A stretch of DNA of 64,000 bases from NCBI RefSeq assembly GCF_001509795.1, contig NZ_LLZN01000039.1, forward strand, positions 62,001 through 126,000. The letters are read 5' to 3'. Within the stretch, counting starts at the first letter, position 1. Each line of letters opens with the position of its first letter. Both the position numbers and the translations under genes were made by a program. Shown here piece after piece: positions 10,575-20,379 of the stretch. The stretch is from Streptomyces sp. NRRL WC-3605 (lineage in GTDB: Bacteria > Actinomycetota > Actinomycetes > Streptomycetales > Streptomycetaceae). The notes beneath the pieces are model-generated. The model was given only the letters and a program-made list of their open reading frames with translations, had not been told where the DNA came from and did no database searches.

Positions 10575-11786
10575 ATGAAGACGATCGACGAACTTCTCTC
10601 CGAAGGCGTCGCCGGCAAGCGGGTGTTCGTCCGCGCCGACCTGAACGTGCCGCTGGACGGCACCACGATCACCGACGACGGCCGCATCCGCGCCGTGCTG
10701 CCCACCGTCAAGGCCCTCGCCGAGGCGGGCGCCCGCGTGATCGTCGCCTCCCACCTGGGCCGCCCCAAGGGTGCCCCGGACCCCGCCTTCTCCCTCGCCC
10801 CGGCCGCCGCGCGCCTCGGTGAACTCCTCGGTGCCGACGTGGCGTTCGCGACCGACACGGTCGGCGACTCCGCCCAGGGCGTCGTCGCGGGCCTCGCCGA
10901 CGGGCAGGTCGCCGTCGTGGAGAACCTGCGGTTCAACGCGGGTGAGACCAGCAAGGACGACGCCGAGCGCGCCGCCTTCGCCGACCGGCTCGCCGCGCTC
11001 GCCGACGTCTACGTCGGTGACGGCTTCGGCGCGGTGCACCGCAAGCACGCCTCGGTGTACGACCTGCCGGCCCGTCTGCCGCACTACGCCGGCCACCTCA
11101 TCGCGACCGAGGTCGGCGTCCTGAAGAAGCTCACCGACGACGTCCGGCGGCCGTACGTCGTCGCCCTCGGCGGCGCCAAGGTCTCCGACAAGCTCGCCGT
11201 CATCGACCAGCTGCTCGCCAAGGCCGACCGGCTGCTCATCGGCGGCGGCATGGCCTACACCTTCCTCAAGGCCAAGGGCTACGAGGTCGGCATCTCCCTC
11301 CTGCAGGAGGACCAGATCCCGGCCGTCACCGAGTACCTGGAGCGCGCCGAGAAGAGCGGCGTGGAGATCGTGCTGCCGGTCGACGTCCTGGTCGCGTCCG
11401 AGTTCCCGGACCTGAAGACCAAGGCCCCGGCCCACCCCACCACCGTCGCCGCGGACGCCATCCCCGCGGACCAGGAGGGCCTGGACATCGGCCCGGAGAC
11501 CCGCAAGCTGTACGCCTCGAAGCTCGCCGACGCCGCCACCGTCTTCTGGAACGGCCCCATGGGCGTCTTCGAGCACCCCGACTACGCCGAGGGCACCAAG
11601 GCGGTCGCCCAGGCCCTCGTCGACTCCAAGGGCTTCACCGTGGTGGGTGGCGGCGACTCCGCCGCGGCCGTCCGTACCCTGGGCTTCGACGAGACGGCAT
11701 TCGGCCACATCTCGACCGGAGGCGGCGCCTCCCTCGAATACCTCGAGGGCAAGACGCTCCCCGGCCTCGCCGCACTGGAGGACTGA
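10575..11786 (+). CDS. pgk: Phosphoglycerate kinase
   Basis: Transfers the acyl phosphate of 1,3-bisphosphoglycerate to ADP. The 403-aa protein begins MKTIDELL and has the N-terminal substrate motif [25 protein letters not shown], the hinge and nucleotide-binding segment [18 protein letters not shown] and [12 protein letters not shown]. The ATG at 10575 is preceded by CAGGAG; the open frame extends further upstream but that part overlaps the gap-pgk hairpin and is not conserved. tpiA follows after 6 nt. Confidence 0.98.
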   Translation: MKTIDELLSEGVAGKRVFVRADLNVPLDGTTITDDGRIRAVLPTVKALAEAGARVIVASHLGRPKGAPDPAFSLAPAAARLGELLGADVAFATDTVGDSAQGVVAGLADGQVAVVENLRFNAGETSKDDAERAAFADRLAALADVYVGDGFGAVHRKHASVYDLPARLPHYAGHLIATEVGVLKKLTDDVRRPYVVALGGAKVSDKLAVIDQLLAKADRLLIGGGMAYTFLKAKGYEVGISLLQEDQIPAVTEYLERAEKSGVEIVLPVDVLVASEFPDLKTKAPAHPTTVAADAIPADQEGLDIGPETRKLYASKLADAATVFWNGPMGVFEHPDYAEGTKAVAQALVDSKGFTVVGGGDSAAAVRTLGFDETAFGHISTGGGASLEYLEGKTLPGLAALED

Positions 11787-11792
11787 CTCTCT

Positions 11793-12569
11793 ATGAGCAC
11801 GCGCACGCCGCTGATGGCGGGCAACTGGAAGATGAACCTCAACCACCTCGAGGCCATCGCGCACGTCCAGAAGCTCGCCTTCGCCCTGGCCGACAAGGAC
11901 TACGAGGCCGTCGAGGTCGCGGTCCTGCCGCCCTTCACGGACCTGCGCTCGGTCCAGACCCTGGTCGACGGCGACAAGCTGAAGATCAAGTACGGCGCCC
12001 AGGACATCTCCGCGCACGACTCCGGCGCCTACACCGGCGAGATCTCCGGGTCCATGCTGGCCAAGCTGAAGTGCACGTACGTGGCGGTCGGCCACTCCGA
12101 GCGCCGCCAGTACCACGCCGAGACCGACGAGATCGTCAACGCCAAGGTGAAGGCCGCCTACAAGCACGGCCTGACCCCGATCCTGTGCGTCGGCGAGGAG
12201 CTGGACGTCCGCGAGGCGGGCGACCACGTCTCCCACACGCTCACCCAGGTCGAGGGCGGTCTCAAGGACCTCCCCGCCGAGCAGGCCGAGACGATCGTGA
12301 TCGCCTACGAGCCCGTCTGGGCCATCGGCACCGGCAAGGTCTGCGGCGCCGAGGACGCCCAGGAGGTCTGCGCCGCCATCCGTGGCAAGATCGCCGAGCT
12401 GTACTCGCAGGACTTGGCCGCCAAGGTCCGCATCCAGTACGGCGGCTCCGTGAAGTCGGGCAACGTCGCCGAGATCATGGCGCAGGCCGACATCGACGGC
12501 GCCCTGGTCGGCGGTGCCTCCCTGGACGCGGACGAGTTCGTCAAGATCGTGCGATTCCGTGACCAGTGA
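11793..12569 (+). CDS. tpiA: Triosephosphate isomerase
   Basis: Interconverts dihydroxyacetone phosphate and glyceraldehyde-3-phosphate. The 258-aa product carries all catalytic elements: GNWKMN (Lys), VGHSERR (His), the signature [12 protein letters not shown] with the catalytic Glu, and the phosphate-binding [17 protein letters not shown] Shine-Dalgarno sits inside the end of pgk, so the two are co-transcribed and probably translationally coupled. Confidence 0.98.
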   Translation: MSTRTPLMAGNWKMNLNHLEAIAHVQKLAFALADKDYEAVEVAVLPPFTDLRSVQTLVDGDKLKIKYGAQDISAHDSGAYTGEISGSMLAKLKCTYVAVGHSERRQYHAETDEIVNAKVKAAYKHGLTPILCVGEELDVREAGDHVSHTLTQVEGGLKDLPAEQAETIVIAYEPVWAIGTGKVCGAEDAQEVCAAIRGKIAELYSQDLAAKVRIQYGGSVKSGNVAEIMAQADIDGALVGGASLDADEFVKIVRFRDQ

Positions 12570-12691
12570 GTAGGCCATAGCGGCGATCCGTCGTACCCTT
12601 GCGGGGGCATGGTAGGCCTGGATGCGTGGCTCGCTCCGCGCGGCTGCCGTGCCCCCGTCGTTCATCCGAGTCCGAGAGAGTTGGTCCAGCC

Positions 12692-12928
12692 GTGGTTTTG
12701 GGGTTCTCGATCGCCCTGATCGTCTTCAGCGGGTTGCTGATGCTGCTGGTGCTAATGCACAAGGGGAAGGGCGGCGGCCTCTCCGACATGTTCGGTGGTG
12801 GCATGCAGTCGTCCGTCGGCGGCTCCTCCGTCGCCGAGCGCAACCTGGACCGGATCACCGTGGTGGTCGGTTTGCTGTGGTTCGCGTGCATTGTCGTGCT
12901 GGGCATGCTGATCAAGGTGAACAACTGA
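12692..12928 (+). CDS. secG: Preprotein translocase subunit SecG
   Basis: Small membrane subunit of the SecYEG channel. The 78-aa product has two transmembrane helices (GFSIALIVFSGLLMLLVLM at 4-22 and ITVVVGLLWFACIVVLGML at about 54-72) joined by the family loop HKGKGGGLSDMFGGG. I chose the GTG at 12692 over an upstream in-frame start because the family begins MVLGFSIAL. It lies in the usual actinobacterial position after tpiA. Confidence 0.93.
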   Translation: MVLGFSIALIVFSGLLMLLVLMHKGKGGGLSDMFGGGMQSSVGGSSVAERNLDRITVVVGLLWFACIVVLGMLIKVNN

Positions 12929-12942
12929 CCGGCACACACCGT

Positions 12943-12998
12943 CCTTACGTAAGGCCCCATGTTCGGTACGCGCAGCTCAGCGCGGCCTATCATGGGGC
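12943..12998 (+). terminator. Nested hairpins after secG
   Basis: A 12-bp perfect palindrome CCTTACGTAAGG (12943-12954) touches an 8-bp stem GCCCCATG (12954-12961) / CATGGGGC (12991-12998). Inside that stem is a smaller hairpin with arms CGCGC / GCGCG and loop AGCTCA. Probable terminator of secG. Confidence 0.5.
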
Positions 12999-13034
12999 TT
13001 GCGTCTAGGTGTGGGGGGCTTGTAACTCCAATCA

Positions 13035-13063
13035 CTGGACGCGCGTTGGGCCTTACGTAGACT
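13035..13063 (+). promoter_or_regulatory. Promoter of the RbpA-like gene
   Basis: CTGGAC (13035-13040), a 17-nt spacer and TAGACT (13058-13063) fit a housekeeping-sigma promoter. The 5' leader would be about 60 nt and contains an AAGCGA / TCGCTT inverted repeat. Confidence 0.4.
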
Positions 13064-13129
13064 GAGGCGCTCGCAGCGAAGCGAAACGCCGACTCGCTTT
13101 GCGGCACCATCACGCAGGGAGTTACGACC

Positions 13130-13465
13130 GTGGCAAGTGGCAACGCGATCCGAGGAAGCCGGGTCGGGGCGGGGCCGATGGGCGAGGCCGAGCGCGGCGA
13201 GTCCGCGCCGCGTCTGCGCATCTCCTTCTGGTGCTCCAACGGGCACGAGACGCAGCCCAGCTTCGCCAGCGACGCGCAGGTTCCCGACACCTGGGACTGC
13301 CCCCGCTGTGGCTTCCCCGCCGGACAGGACCGGGACAACCCGCCGGACCCGCCGCGCACCGAGCCGTACAAGACGCACCTGGCGTACGTACGGGAGCGGC
13401 GCAGCGACGCGGACGGCGAGGCGATCCTCGCCGAGGCGCTCGCCAAACTGCGGGGCGAGATCTAG
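13130..13465 (+). CDS. RbpA-family RNA polymerase-binding protein (second paralogue type)
   Basis: RbpA proteins bind group 1/2 sigma factors and stabilise the RNA polymerase open complex in actinomycetes. The 111-aa product has the N-terminal RGSR motif, a zinc-type core with Cys-x3-His (WCSNGH) and Cys-x2-Cys (WDCPRCG), and the C-terminal sigma-interacting helix region (PYKTHLAYVRERR...ILAEALAKLRGEI). The N-terminus and the SNGHETQPS core differ from the S. coelicolor RbpA I remember (SCO1421), so this is more likely the second paralogue, sometimes called RbpB. GTG start with AGGGAG 8 nt upstream. Confidence 0.85.
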   Translation: MASGNAIRGSRVGAGPMGEAERGESAPRLRISFWCSNGHETQPSFASDAQVPDTWDCPRCGFPAGQDRDNPPDPPRTEPYKTHLAYVRERRSDADGEAILAEALAKLRGEI

Positions 13466-13475
13466 ACATTGACGA

Positions 13476-13504
13476 CCGGCCGGGTGCCCTGGGCACTCGG
13501 CCGG
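13476..13504 (+). terminator. Terminator after the RbpA-like gene
   Basis: Arms CCGGCCGGGTGCCC and GGGCACTCGGCCGG form a nearly perfect 13-14 bp stem with one G-T pair and a minimal loop, 10 nt after the stop codon. Confidence 0.75.
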
Positions 13505-13610
13505 AGCCGTACCGCCCCCGCCTCACCCGCGCTCCGGGGTGATTGTCAGTGGTGCCCTCTACGGTGGTTCCCGTCGACGCCCACGCGTCGATGCACCGGG
13601 AGGGGGACCT

Positions 13611-14879
13611 GTGGCGACGACGGGGGAGACGGGCGTTTCCACGCTCGCCTGGCGCGGCGGATTCGGACGCCTGTGGGGCGCCGCCGTGCTGTCCAGCTTC
13701 GGCGACTCCCTCCGTACGGCCGCCCTGCCGCTCCTCGCCGTGACGCTGACCGACCGGCCCCTGCTGATCGCCGCGGTCACCGCCTGCGGCTATCTGCCGT
13801 GGCTCGTCTTCGGCCTGCTCGGCGGCGCCGTCGCCGACCGGGTCGACCAGCGGCGCGCGATGTGGACGGTGGACGCCGTGCGGGGCGCCCTGGTCGCCGC
13901 CTTCGCGGTCGCCGTAGCCCTCGGGCACGCCTCGATCGGACTGCTCATCGCCCTGGCCTTCACGCTGACCACGCTCCAGACCCTGTTCGACAACGCCTCC
14001 ACGGCCCTGCTCCCCGCCCTGGTGGACCGGGACGCGCTCGGCACGGCGAACGCCCGGCTGATGACCGGGCAGCGGATCGCCGGCGGACTGCTCGGGGCGC
14101 CCGCGGTGCCGCTGCTGCTCGCGGCCGGCGCCGCCGCTCCCTTCCTGGCCGACGCGGCGACCTTCCTGCTGGCCGCGGCCCTCATCGCGTCCCTGCGCGT
14201 CCCTGCGCCGGACCGGGCCGCCCGGCTCGGGGGCAGCACCCTGCGCCGGGAGATCGCCGACGGGCTGCGCACCCTGTGGCGTGACCGGGCCCTGCGCGGC
14301 CTGTGCGCCGCGACCGCCCTGTGCAACATCGGGATGGGCGCCCTCATCGCGACCCTGGTCCTCCTGGTCACCGACTGGCTCGACGCGGGCACCACCGGTT
14401 ACGCCGTCGCCTCCACCGCGTACGCCGCCGGCAGCCTCGCGGGCGGGTTCGGGCACGGGCCCCTCACCGCCCGGCTCGGGCTGACCCGGGCCGTGCTGTG
14501 CGCCGGGCTCGTGCAGATCGGCGCCCTGGTCGTCATGGGCTCCGTGCGCAGCCAGACGGCTCTGGCGGCGGCCCTCGCGGTCTTCGGCTTCATGGGCATG
14601 GTGTGGAACGTCAGCACCGCCACGCTGATGCAGCGGCGGACCCCCGCCGACCTGCTGGGCCGCGTAGCCTCCGCCTTTCGCACCCTGGCCGTGGCCGGCG
14701 CCCCGCTGGGCGCCCTGCTCGGCGGGGCCGTCGCCACCGCCTGGGGCCCGAACACCCCGGCGCTGCTCACCGCCGCCTTCTTCGTCCTGTCCGTCCTCGC
14801 GCTGATACCCGGGCGCGAGCGGGACGTATCTGTGGATGCGCCGGACGACGACGTCACGACGGCTCACGTCCCGCGCTGA
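13611..14879 (+). CDS. MFS transporter, enterobactin-exporter/EntS-like family
   Basis: A 422-aa integral membrane protein with about 12 hydrophobic helices and the major-facilitator signature: [13 protein letters not shown], the cytoplasmic loop 2-3 motif, at about residues 70-82. The overall pattern ([27 protein letters not shown] at the N-terminus, [21 protein letters not shown] late) is that of the MFS_3/EntS group of drug or siderophore exporters. The GTG at 13611 has GGAGGGGG just upstream; longer in-frame starts are unsupported. It precedes pgi by 52 nt. The substrate cannot be told. Confidence 0.82.
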   Translation: MATTGETGVSTLAWRGGFGRLWGAAVLSSFGDSLRTAALPLLAVTLTDRPLLIAAVTACGYLPWLVFGLLGGAVADRVDQRRAMWTVDAVRGALVAAFAVAVALGHASIGLLIALAFTLTTLQTLFDNASTALLPALVDRDALGTANARLMTGQRIAGGLLGAPAVPLLLAAGAAAPFLADAATFLLAAALIASLRVPAPDRAARLGGSTLRREIADGLRTLWRDRALRGLCAATALCNIGMGALIATLVLLVTDWLDAGTTGYAVASTAYAAGSLAGGFGHGPLTARLGLTRAVLCAGLVQIGALVVMGSVRSQTALAAALAVFGFMGMVWNVSTATLMQRRTPADLLGRVASAFRTLAVAGAPLGALLGGAVATAWGPNTPALLTAAFFVLSVLALIPGRERDVSVDAPDDDVTTAHVPR

Positions 14880-14931
14880 TCAATTAGGTTGGAACAGCTG
14901 GGACAGGCACGAAAGAAGGCTGAAGTCGCAC

Positions 14932-16587
14932 ATGAACGCAGACGGCCGTACCAGGCTCAACCGGACCCCCGAGTGGACCGCGCTGGCCGAGCACCGTGAG
15001 GAGCTCGCCGGTGTCGGGCTGCGGCAGCTGTTCGCCGCCGACCCGGGCCGCGGCACGGGGTACACGCTGCAGGTCGGCGACCTGCACATCGACTACTCCA
15101 AGCACCTGGTCAACGACGAGACACTGCGGCTGCTGCGCGAGCTGGCCGCCGCCACGGACGTGTTCGGGCTGCGGGACGCCATGTTCCGCGGCGAGAGGAT
15201 CAACACCACCGAGGACCGCGCGGTGCTGCACACCGCCCTGCGCGCCCCGCGCGACGCGGTGATCGAGGTCGACGGGGAGAACGTCGTACCCGCGGTGCAC
15301 GCCGTCCTCGACAAGATGGCGGACTTCGCCGGACGGGTCCGCTCCGGCGAGTGGACCGGCCACACCGGCCGGCGGATCAAGAACGTCGTCAACATCGGCA
15401 TCGGCGGCTCCGACCTCGGCCCGGCGATGGCGTACGAGGTGCTGCGCGCCTTCACCGACCGGGACCTCACCGTGCGCTTCGTGTCCAACGTGGACGGCGC
15501 CGACCTGCACGAGGCCACCCGCGACCTGGACGCGGCCGAGACGCTGTTCATCGTCGCGTCCAAGACCTTCACCACGATCGAGACGATCACCAACGCCACC
15601 TCCGCGCGCGAATGGCTGCTCGCCGAACTGAAGGCCGGACCGGAAGCGGTCGCGAAGCACTTCGTCGCGCTGTCGACCAACGCCGGAAAGGTCGCCGACT
15701 TCGGCATCGACACCGCCAACATGTTCGAGTTCTGGGACTGGGTGGGCGGCCGCTACTCGTACGACTCCGCGATCGGCCTCTCGCTGATGATCGCGATCGG
15801 CCCGGACCGCTTCCGGGAGATGCTCGACGGCTTCCGGACCGTCGACGAGCACTTCCGCACCGCGCCCGCCGAGTCCAACGTGCCGCTCCTGCTCGGCCTC
15901 CTGGGCATCTGGTACGGCAACTTCCACGACGCCCAGTCGCACGCGGTCCTGCCGTACAGCCACTACCTGTCGAAGTTCACCGCCTATCTCCAGCAGTTGG
16001 ACATGGAGTCCAACGGCAAGTACGTCGGGCGGGACGGACGCGAGGTCGACTGGCAGACCGGCCCGGTGGTGTGGGGCACGCCCGGCACCAACGGGCAGCA
16101 CGCCTACTACCAGTTGATCCACCAGGGCACCAAGCTGATCCCGGCGGACTTCATCGGTTTCGCCGAGCCCGTCGCCGAGATGAGCGACCGGCTCAAGGCG
16201 CAGCACGACCTGCTCATGGCCAACTTCTTCGCCCAGACGCAGGCGCTGGCCTTCGGCAAGACACCGGACGAGGTCCGGGCCGAGGGCGTGCCCGAGGAGC
16301 TGGTGGCGCACAAGACGTTCAAGGGCGACCACCCGACGACGACGATCCTCGCCCGTGAGCTGACGCCGTCCGTGCTGGGTCAGTTGATCGCGCTGTACGA
16401 GCACAAGGTGTTCGTGCAGGGCGCCGTCTGGAACATCGACTCCTTCGACCAGTGGGGCGTCGAGCTCGGCAAGGTCCTCGCCAAGCGCGTCGAGCCCGCG
16501 CTGACCGAGGGCGCCGACGTACCGGGGCTCGACGCGTCGACGCAGGCCCTCGTCGCCCGGTACCGGGAGCTGCGCGGCCGGGCGTGA
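14932..16587 (+). CDS. pgi: Glucose-6-phosphate isomerase
   Basis: Interconverts glucose-6-phosphate and fructose-6-phosphate, linking glycolysis with the pentose phosphate genes nearby. The 551-aa product has the sugar-phosphate motifs [36 protein letters not shown] and the C-terminal signature [14 protein letters not shown]. The loop that usually reads [11 protein letters not shown] reads [11 protein letters not shown] here: the position equivalent to the catalytic Glu of rabbit and E. coli enzymes is Thr. The ATG at 14932 has AAGAAGG upstream, and TAGGTT at 14885-14890 is a plausible -10. Confidence 0.96.
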   Translation: MNADGRTRLNRTPEWTALAEHREELAGVGLRQLFAADPGRGTGYTLQVGDLHIDYSKHLVNDETLRLLRELAAATDVFGLRDAMFRGERINTTEDRAVLHTALRAPRDAVIEVDGENVVPAVHAVLDKMADFAGRVRSGEWTGHTGRRIKNVVNIGIGGSDLGPAMAYEVLRAFTDRDLTVRFVSNVDGADLHEATRDLDAAETLFIVASKTFTTIETITNATSAREWLLAELKAGPEAVAKHFVALSTNAGKVADFGIDTANMFEFWDWVGGRYSYDSAIGLSLMIAIGPDRFREMLDGFRTVDEHFRTAPAESNVPLLLGLLGIWYGNFHDAQSHAVLPYSHYLSKFTAYLQQLDMESNGKYVGRDGREVDWQTGPVVWGTPGTNGQHAYYQLIHQGTKLIPADFIGFAEPVAEMSDRLKAQHDLLMANFFAQTQALAFGKTPDEVRAEGVPEELVAHKTFKGDHPTTTILARELTPSVLGQLIALYEHKVFVQGAVWNIDSFDQWGVELGKVLAKRVEPALTEGADVPGLDASTQALVARYRELRGRA

Positions 16588-16602
16588 CGCCGGGCGCGGG
16601 AA

Positions 16603-16628
16603 GCGGGCGGTGCCGTACGGCCGTCCGC
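16603..16628. terminator. Possible bidirectional terminator between pgi and the ABC permease gene
   Basis: Arms GCGGGCGG (16603-16610) and CCGTCCGC (16621-16628) pair with one mismatch, and the loop contains the palindrome GCCGTACGGC. It sits between convergent genes. Confidence 0.4.
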
Positions 16629-16656
16629 CTCCCGCCCGCCGCGGGCAGCCGGCGGG

Positions 16657-18939
16657 TCAGGCCACCGCGCTCAGCGTGTCCGCGAGCCGGCGGCGGGCCG
16701 CCCGGGACGCCGGCAGCGCGGCCAGCGCCGCCGCCCCCGTCACCGCCGCCACGCCGAGCAGCAGCAGAAGCGGAGCCGACGGTCCCGCCGCGATGCCGGA
16801 GCCGATCCCGCTCGAAGCCCCCTGGGCGTCGATGAGCCAGCGCGCGAGCGGCACCCCGAGCCCGGTGGCGACGACCGCCGCGGCAAGGGCGGTGCACGCC
16901 GTCGACACCACGGTGATCGCGGTGATCTGCCGCGGTGAGAGACCGATGGCCTTCAGGGCCAGCAGATCGCGCTCGCCCTCGCGTACCGTCCCGCCGATCG
17001 CCGTCAGCAGCTCGATCAGCCCGATCAGGGCCAGGACGACGATCAGACCCACGATCACCCCACGCAGCGGCGAGAGCCCGTCGGCCGGGTTGGGCACCGC
17101 GTGCACGTCCAGGTGCCCGCGCCCGGCGGCCGTCAGCCGGTCGGCGACCGTGCCCGGATCGGCGCCGGGGCGCAGCCGCAGCTCGTAGAGGGTGGGGCCG
17201 AGCCCCGGGTCGTTCTCGCGGAGGGTGTCGAGGGAGGTGGAGATGACCCGCCCGGCGTTCTCCGGCTCGATGCTGCGGCCCACGATGTGCAGGATCTGCG
17301 GCTGGTCGCCCACGGTGATCCGCACCCAGTCGCCGACCCGCGCGTCCAGCAGCGCCAGCAGCCCCTGCCCGGCGACCGCCTCGTCGCGGCCCGTCGCGGC
17401 ACGGCCCTCGGCCAGGGAGTACGGGTAGGGGTCCTGCCGGGTGCCGAGCCCGCGCAGCGCGATCGTGGCCGTCTGCCCCGGGACCAGCGCCGCCACCTCG
17501 ACGCCCGGATAGGCGGCCGCAACCTGCGGGTCGCCCTCCAGCACGCTCCGGGCGGCCCGGCCGGTCAGCCCGGCGTCGGCGTGCACGGTGAGCGAGGTCG
17601 GCAGGCCCACCTGCTCCGGCCGCCCGTCGAAGCGCTCGATGGTGTTCCAGGCGCTCATCGCGACCACGATCAGCAGCAGCGGCAGCGCCAGCCGCGCGAC
17701 CGTGGCCGGGGACCGCAGACGCCTGCTGAACGCCCGGTGCCAGCCCAGCACCAGCGCCGGGGGCAGCCGCAGGCCCAGCGCGCCGCGGGCCGCACCCGAC
17801 AGCCGTCCACCGGGCGCGGACGCCCGCCGCGGCACCGGCACCGGAGGGACCCGCCCCGCCCGCCACGCGGCGAGCCCGGTGGTCGCGCCGATGAAGAGCA
17901 CCACCGCCACCGGCACCACGAGCAGCGCCAGCGTGTGGCCGGGGAGCCCGTGCCACACCCCGACCGCGTCCCCGAGCCGCCCCGGTATCCGGCTGCCCAG
18001 CCCTTGCACGACGGCGGCGGCGGCCAGCGCGCCCAGCAGCGCGTACGCGAGGTGCTGGAGCAGGAAGACCCGGACGACCTGGCCCGGGGTGAACCCGATC
18101 GCCTTCAGCACCGAGATGTCCCGCAGATGCCCGCGGATGCGGGTGCCGATCGCGCCGTGCACGGCCAGTCCGGCCGCGACCAGGGCGCCCAGGCCGAACA
18201 GCCCGAGCACCTGCCCGAGCAGCCGGTTGTCACCCTGCGCCTCGGCCCGGGCCTGCTTCCAGGTGGAGACCTCGCTGACCGCGCCCGCGCCCAGCACGGT
18301 CACGGCGCGCTGGACGGCGTAGTCGGTGTCCTCGGGGTCGACCAGGCGCAGCGCGACCACCTGGCCCCTCGGGTCGCGCACGGCGGACGGCTGCGCCCAG
18401 ACCAGACCTGGCTGCTCACCGGGCCGGTAGCGCTTCTCGGCGCTGTCCGCCACGCCGAGGACGGTCAGCTTGCGGTCCGTGCCGGGCAGGGCAAGGGTGT
18501 CGCCGGGCGCGGCCAGCAGGGCGCGGGCGAGGCGGCTCTCCAGGACCACTCCGTCGGGGTCCGACGGGTCCAGCCAGTGGCCGGACGTCAGCAGGGGGCG
18601 CCCCACGGACGGCTCCTCGGGGGTGCCGCGCAGCTCGACGGCGGCTCGCGCGCCCCGGGAGGCCAGGGTGGCGGAGGAGGTGGGGTAGGGGCCGGTGACG
18701 GACTCGACGCCGTCGAGCTCGGTCAGCCTGCCGGTGTCGGCGGACGGCGCCGTGTGCAGCCACACGTGCGCGCCGTGCGCCTGGGTGAAGACCCGCTGCC
18801 ACGGGTTGGTGGCGTACCCGAACAGGGCCGTGGCCAGCAGCAGCGAGACGACGATCCCGGCCGTGGCCAGCACCAGGAACAGCGCCTCGCCGCGGTGCGT
18901 GCGCAGATCGGAGTGCGCCCAGCGCAGGGTGGCTCGCAT
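16657..18939 (-). CDS. FtsX/MacB-type ABC transporter permease
   Basis: A 760-aa membrane protein with an N-terminal helix (LFLVLATAGIVVSLLLATALF), a large extracytoplasmic MacB_PCD-like domain, a first helix cluster ending near residue 360 (LFGLGALVAAGLAVHGAIG, HLAYALLGALAAAAVVQGL, LLVVPVAVVLFIGATTG), a second helix and periplasmic domain, and a C-terminal FtsX permease block (VGLIVVLALIGLIELLTAIG, LLLLGVAAVTGAAALAALPA). EGERDLLALKAIGLSPRQ is the family coupling helix, and ISVLKAIGFTPGQV is its duplicate in the first half. It pairs with the ATPase encoded 50 nt upstream. Likely an exporter or an extracellular-signal mechanotransmission complex; substrate unknown. Confidence 0.88.
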   Translation of the reverse strand: MRATLRWAHSDLRTHRGEALFLVLATAGIVVSLLLATALFGYATNPWQRVFTQAHGAHVWLHTAPSADTGRLTELDGVESVTGPYPTSSATLASRGARAAVELRGTPEEPSVGRPLLTSGHWLDPSDPDGVVLESRLARALLAAPGDTLALPGTDRKLTVLGVADSAEKRYRPGEQPGLVWAQPSAVRDPRGQVVALRLVDPEDTDYAVQRAVTVLGAGAVSEVSTWKQARAEAQGDNRLLGQVLGLFGLGALVAAGLAVHGAIGTRIRGHLRDISVLKAIGFTPGQVVRVFLLQHLAYALLGALAAAAVVQGLGSRIPGRLGDAVGVWHGLPGHTLALLVVPVAVVLFIGATTGLAAWRAGRVPPVPVPRRASAPGGRLSGAARGALGLRLPPALVLGWHRAFSRRLRSPATVARLALPLLLIVVAMSAWNTIERFDGRPEQVGLPTSLTVHADAGLTGRAARSVLEGDPQVAAAYPGVEVAALVPGQTATIALRGLGTRQDPYPYSLAEGRAATGRDEAVAGQGLLALLDARVGDWVRITVGDQPQILHIVGRSIEPENAGRVISTSLDTLRENDPGLGPTLYELRLRPGADPGTVADRLTAAGRGHLDVHAVPNPADGLSPLRGVIVGLIVVLALIGLIELLTAIGGTVREGERDLLALKAIGLSPRQITAITVVSTACTALAAAVVATGLGVPLARWLIDAQGASSGIGSGIAAGPSAPLLLLLGVAAVTGAAALAALPASRAARRRLADTLSAVA

Positions 18940-18989
18940 GGCCTCAGCCCCTCGGCCCGGGCGCGGGGCGGCGGTCGGACTCCGGCATC

Positions 18990-19742
18990 TCAGTCCCTGA
19001 GCTCCAGCACACCGGAGGCGCCGGCGCGACGGGGCGGGGCACCGCCGTCGAGCGCCGCGTCGTCGGCTATCCGGCCGTCGAAGAAGCTGATCACACGGTC
19101 GGCGGCGCTCGCGAGCCGCGCGTCGTGGGTGACCAGGACGATGGTCTGGCCGCGCTGGTGGAACCGGGTCAGCAACCGCATCACCTCACGCGTGCCCTTG
19201 CTGTCCAGACTGCCCGCGGGCTCGTCGGCCAGCAGCAGCGGCGGACGGTTCACCAGGGCCCGGGCGAGCGCGACGCGCTGCTGCTCACCGCCGGACAGCT
19301 CGCCCGGCAGGCTGCGCTCCTTGCCCTCCAGGCCCAGCTCGGCCAGCAGGTCCGCCCGCTCGGCGCGGGCCCGCTTCGGCGGGACACCGGCCAGCAGGGC
19401 GGGCAGCTCGACGTTGTCGGCGACGGACAGGTCGGAGACCAGGTTGAAGAACTGGAAGACGATGCCGATGCGCCTGCGGCGCTCGACCGCCCACCGGGCC
19501 TCGCGCCAGCCGTCCGCGCACTCCCCGTCCAGCCAGATGCTGCCGCTGTCCGGGCGCTGCAGACCGCCGAGCAGATGCAGCAGGGTCGACTTGCCGGCGC
19601 CGGACGGGCCGGTGACGGCGACGAACTCGCCGCGCCGGACACAGAGATCGACACCCCGCACGGCACGGGCCGGAGCGCCTTCGCCGTGATGCGTCTTGAC
19701 CAGGCCCTCGGCGCGCAGCACAGGAGTGGGGTCGTCGCTCAC
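18990..19742 (-). CDS. ABC transporter ATP-binding protein, MacB/LolD type
   Basis: The 250-aa ATPase has Walker A GPSGAGKST, a Q loop (GIVFQFFNLVSDLS), the signature LSGGEQQRVALARAL, Walker B LLLADEPAG and the H-loop VTHD. The sequence RIGIVFQFFNL and PALLAGVPPKRARAE is typical of MacB/LolD/FtsE-like ATPases that partner FtsX-type permeases. The GTG at 19742 overlaps the PadR stop as GTGA, with GGAGGAGCTGGA upstream, so translation is coupled; a GTG 27 nt further up is less likely. Confidence 0.9.
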   Translation of the reverse strand: MSDDPTPVLRAEGLVKTHHGEGAPARAVRGVDLCVRRGEFVAVTGPSGAGKSTLLHLLGGLQRPDSGSIWLDGECADGWREARWAVERRRRIGIVFQFFNLVSDLSVADNVELPALLAGVPPKRARAERADLLAELGLEGKERSLPGELSGGEQQRVALARALVNRPPLLLADEPAGSLDSKGTREVMRLLTRFHQRGQTIVLVTHDARLASAADRVISFFDGRIADDAALDGGAPPRRAGASGVLELRD

Positions 19743-20254
19743 TCCAGCTCCTCCAGCTCCTCCTGGCACCGTTCCAGCCAGTCGAGGTCCGCCTGGAGGT
19801 GCAGCATCGCACCCTCGATGAGCAGATGCGCGACGCGGTTGTCCCGGTTCTCGGCGGCGGCCAGCTTCGACAGGTGACGCATGGTGTTCAGGTACTGGCG
19901 CCGCTGTCGGTTGATGAGGGCGATCTGGTCGGCGAGGCCGGTCTGCGGGGCGAGGGCCAGTTTCATGAAGAACTCGTCCCGCACCCGAGGCTCGTCCTCG
20001 GTCTCCTCGAACCAGGCGTGCAGCGCCTCACGCCCGGCGTCGGTGAGGTGGTAGACCTTCTTGTTGGGCCGGCCCGCCTGCTCGACGTCCTCGCCCTCTA
20101 TGAGTCCCGACTTCTCGAGACGGCCGAGGGTGACGTAGATCTGGCCGACGTTCGGCTGAGGGTACGCGGAGCCCAGCAGTAGCTCAAGGTCCTGCTTCAG
20201 CTCGTATCCGTGCGCCGGGCCGCGCGCCAGCAGGGCCAGGAGGGGCAGCCGCAC
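19739..20254 (-). CDS. PadR-family transcriptional regulator
   Basis: A 171-aa regulator. The N-terminal winged helix is typical: LPLLALLARGPAHGYELKQDLELL, then PNVGQIYVTLGRLEKSGLIEGE and the GRPNKKVYHLTDAGREAL wing. The C-terminal part is the PadR_2 (Vir-like) helical dimerisation domain (QYLNTMRHLSKL, LEGAMLHLQADLDWLERCQEEL). PadR proteins usually repress an adjacent transporter and their own gene; this one heads the PadR-ATPase-permease operon. The GTG at 20254 has GGAGGAGA 7-14 nt upstream, better than the TTG eight codons earlier. Confidence 0.9.
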   Translation of the reverse strand: MRLPLLALLARGPAHGYELKQDLELLLGSAYPQPNVGQIYVTLGRLEKSGLIEGEDVEQAGRPNKKVYHLTDAGREALHAWFEETEDEPRVRDEFFMKLALAPQTGLADQIALINRQRRQYLNTMRHLSKLAAAENRDNRVAHLLIEGAMLHLQADLDWLERCQEELEELE

Positions 20255-20308
20255 TCGTGACTCTCCTCCCGATGCCAAGCCGATGTGCCGCAGGCCCTAG
20301 TATCGCGC

Positions 20309-20323
20309 ATACCTAACGGGTAT
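20309..20323. promoter_or_regulatory. Candidate PadR operator
   Basis: Inverted repeat ATACC-TAACG-GGTAT in the divergent promoter region between the PadR gene and the binding-protein gene, in an AT-richer patch likely to hold a promoter. It includes the 8-mer TACCTAAC that recurs before the GH13 gene. Assignment to PadR is inference. Confidence 0.45.
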
Positions 20324-20379
20324 ACATGGCCTCTGTCCCGGGCGACGACGCCCGGTGCCAGGTGTACAGGGAGGAACCT

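Noticed and set aside
10527..12665. 712-codon open frame opposite pgk-tpiA
   Set aside because: Runs across two intact glycolytic genes and their junction; Gly/Leu/Asp/Val-rich translation without homology.
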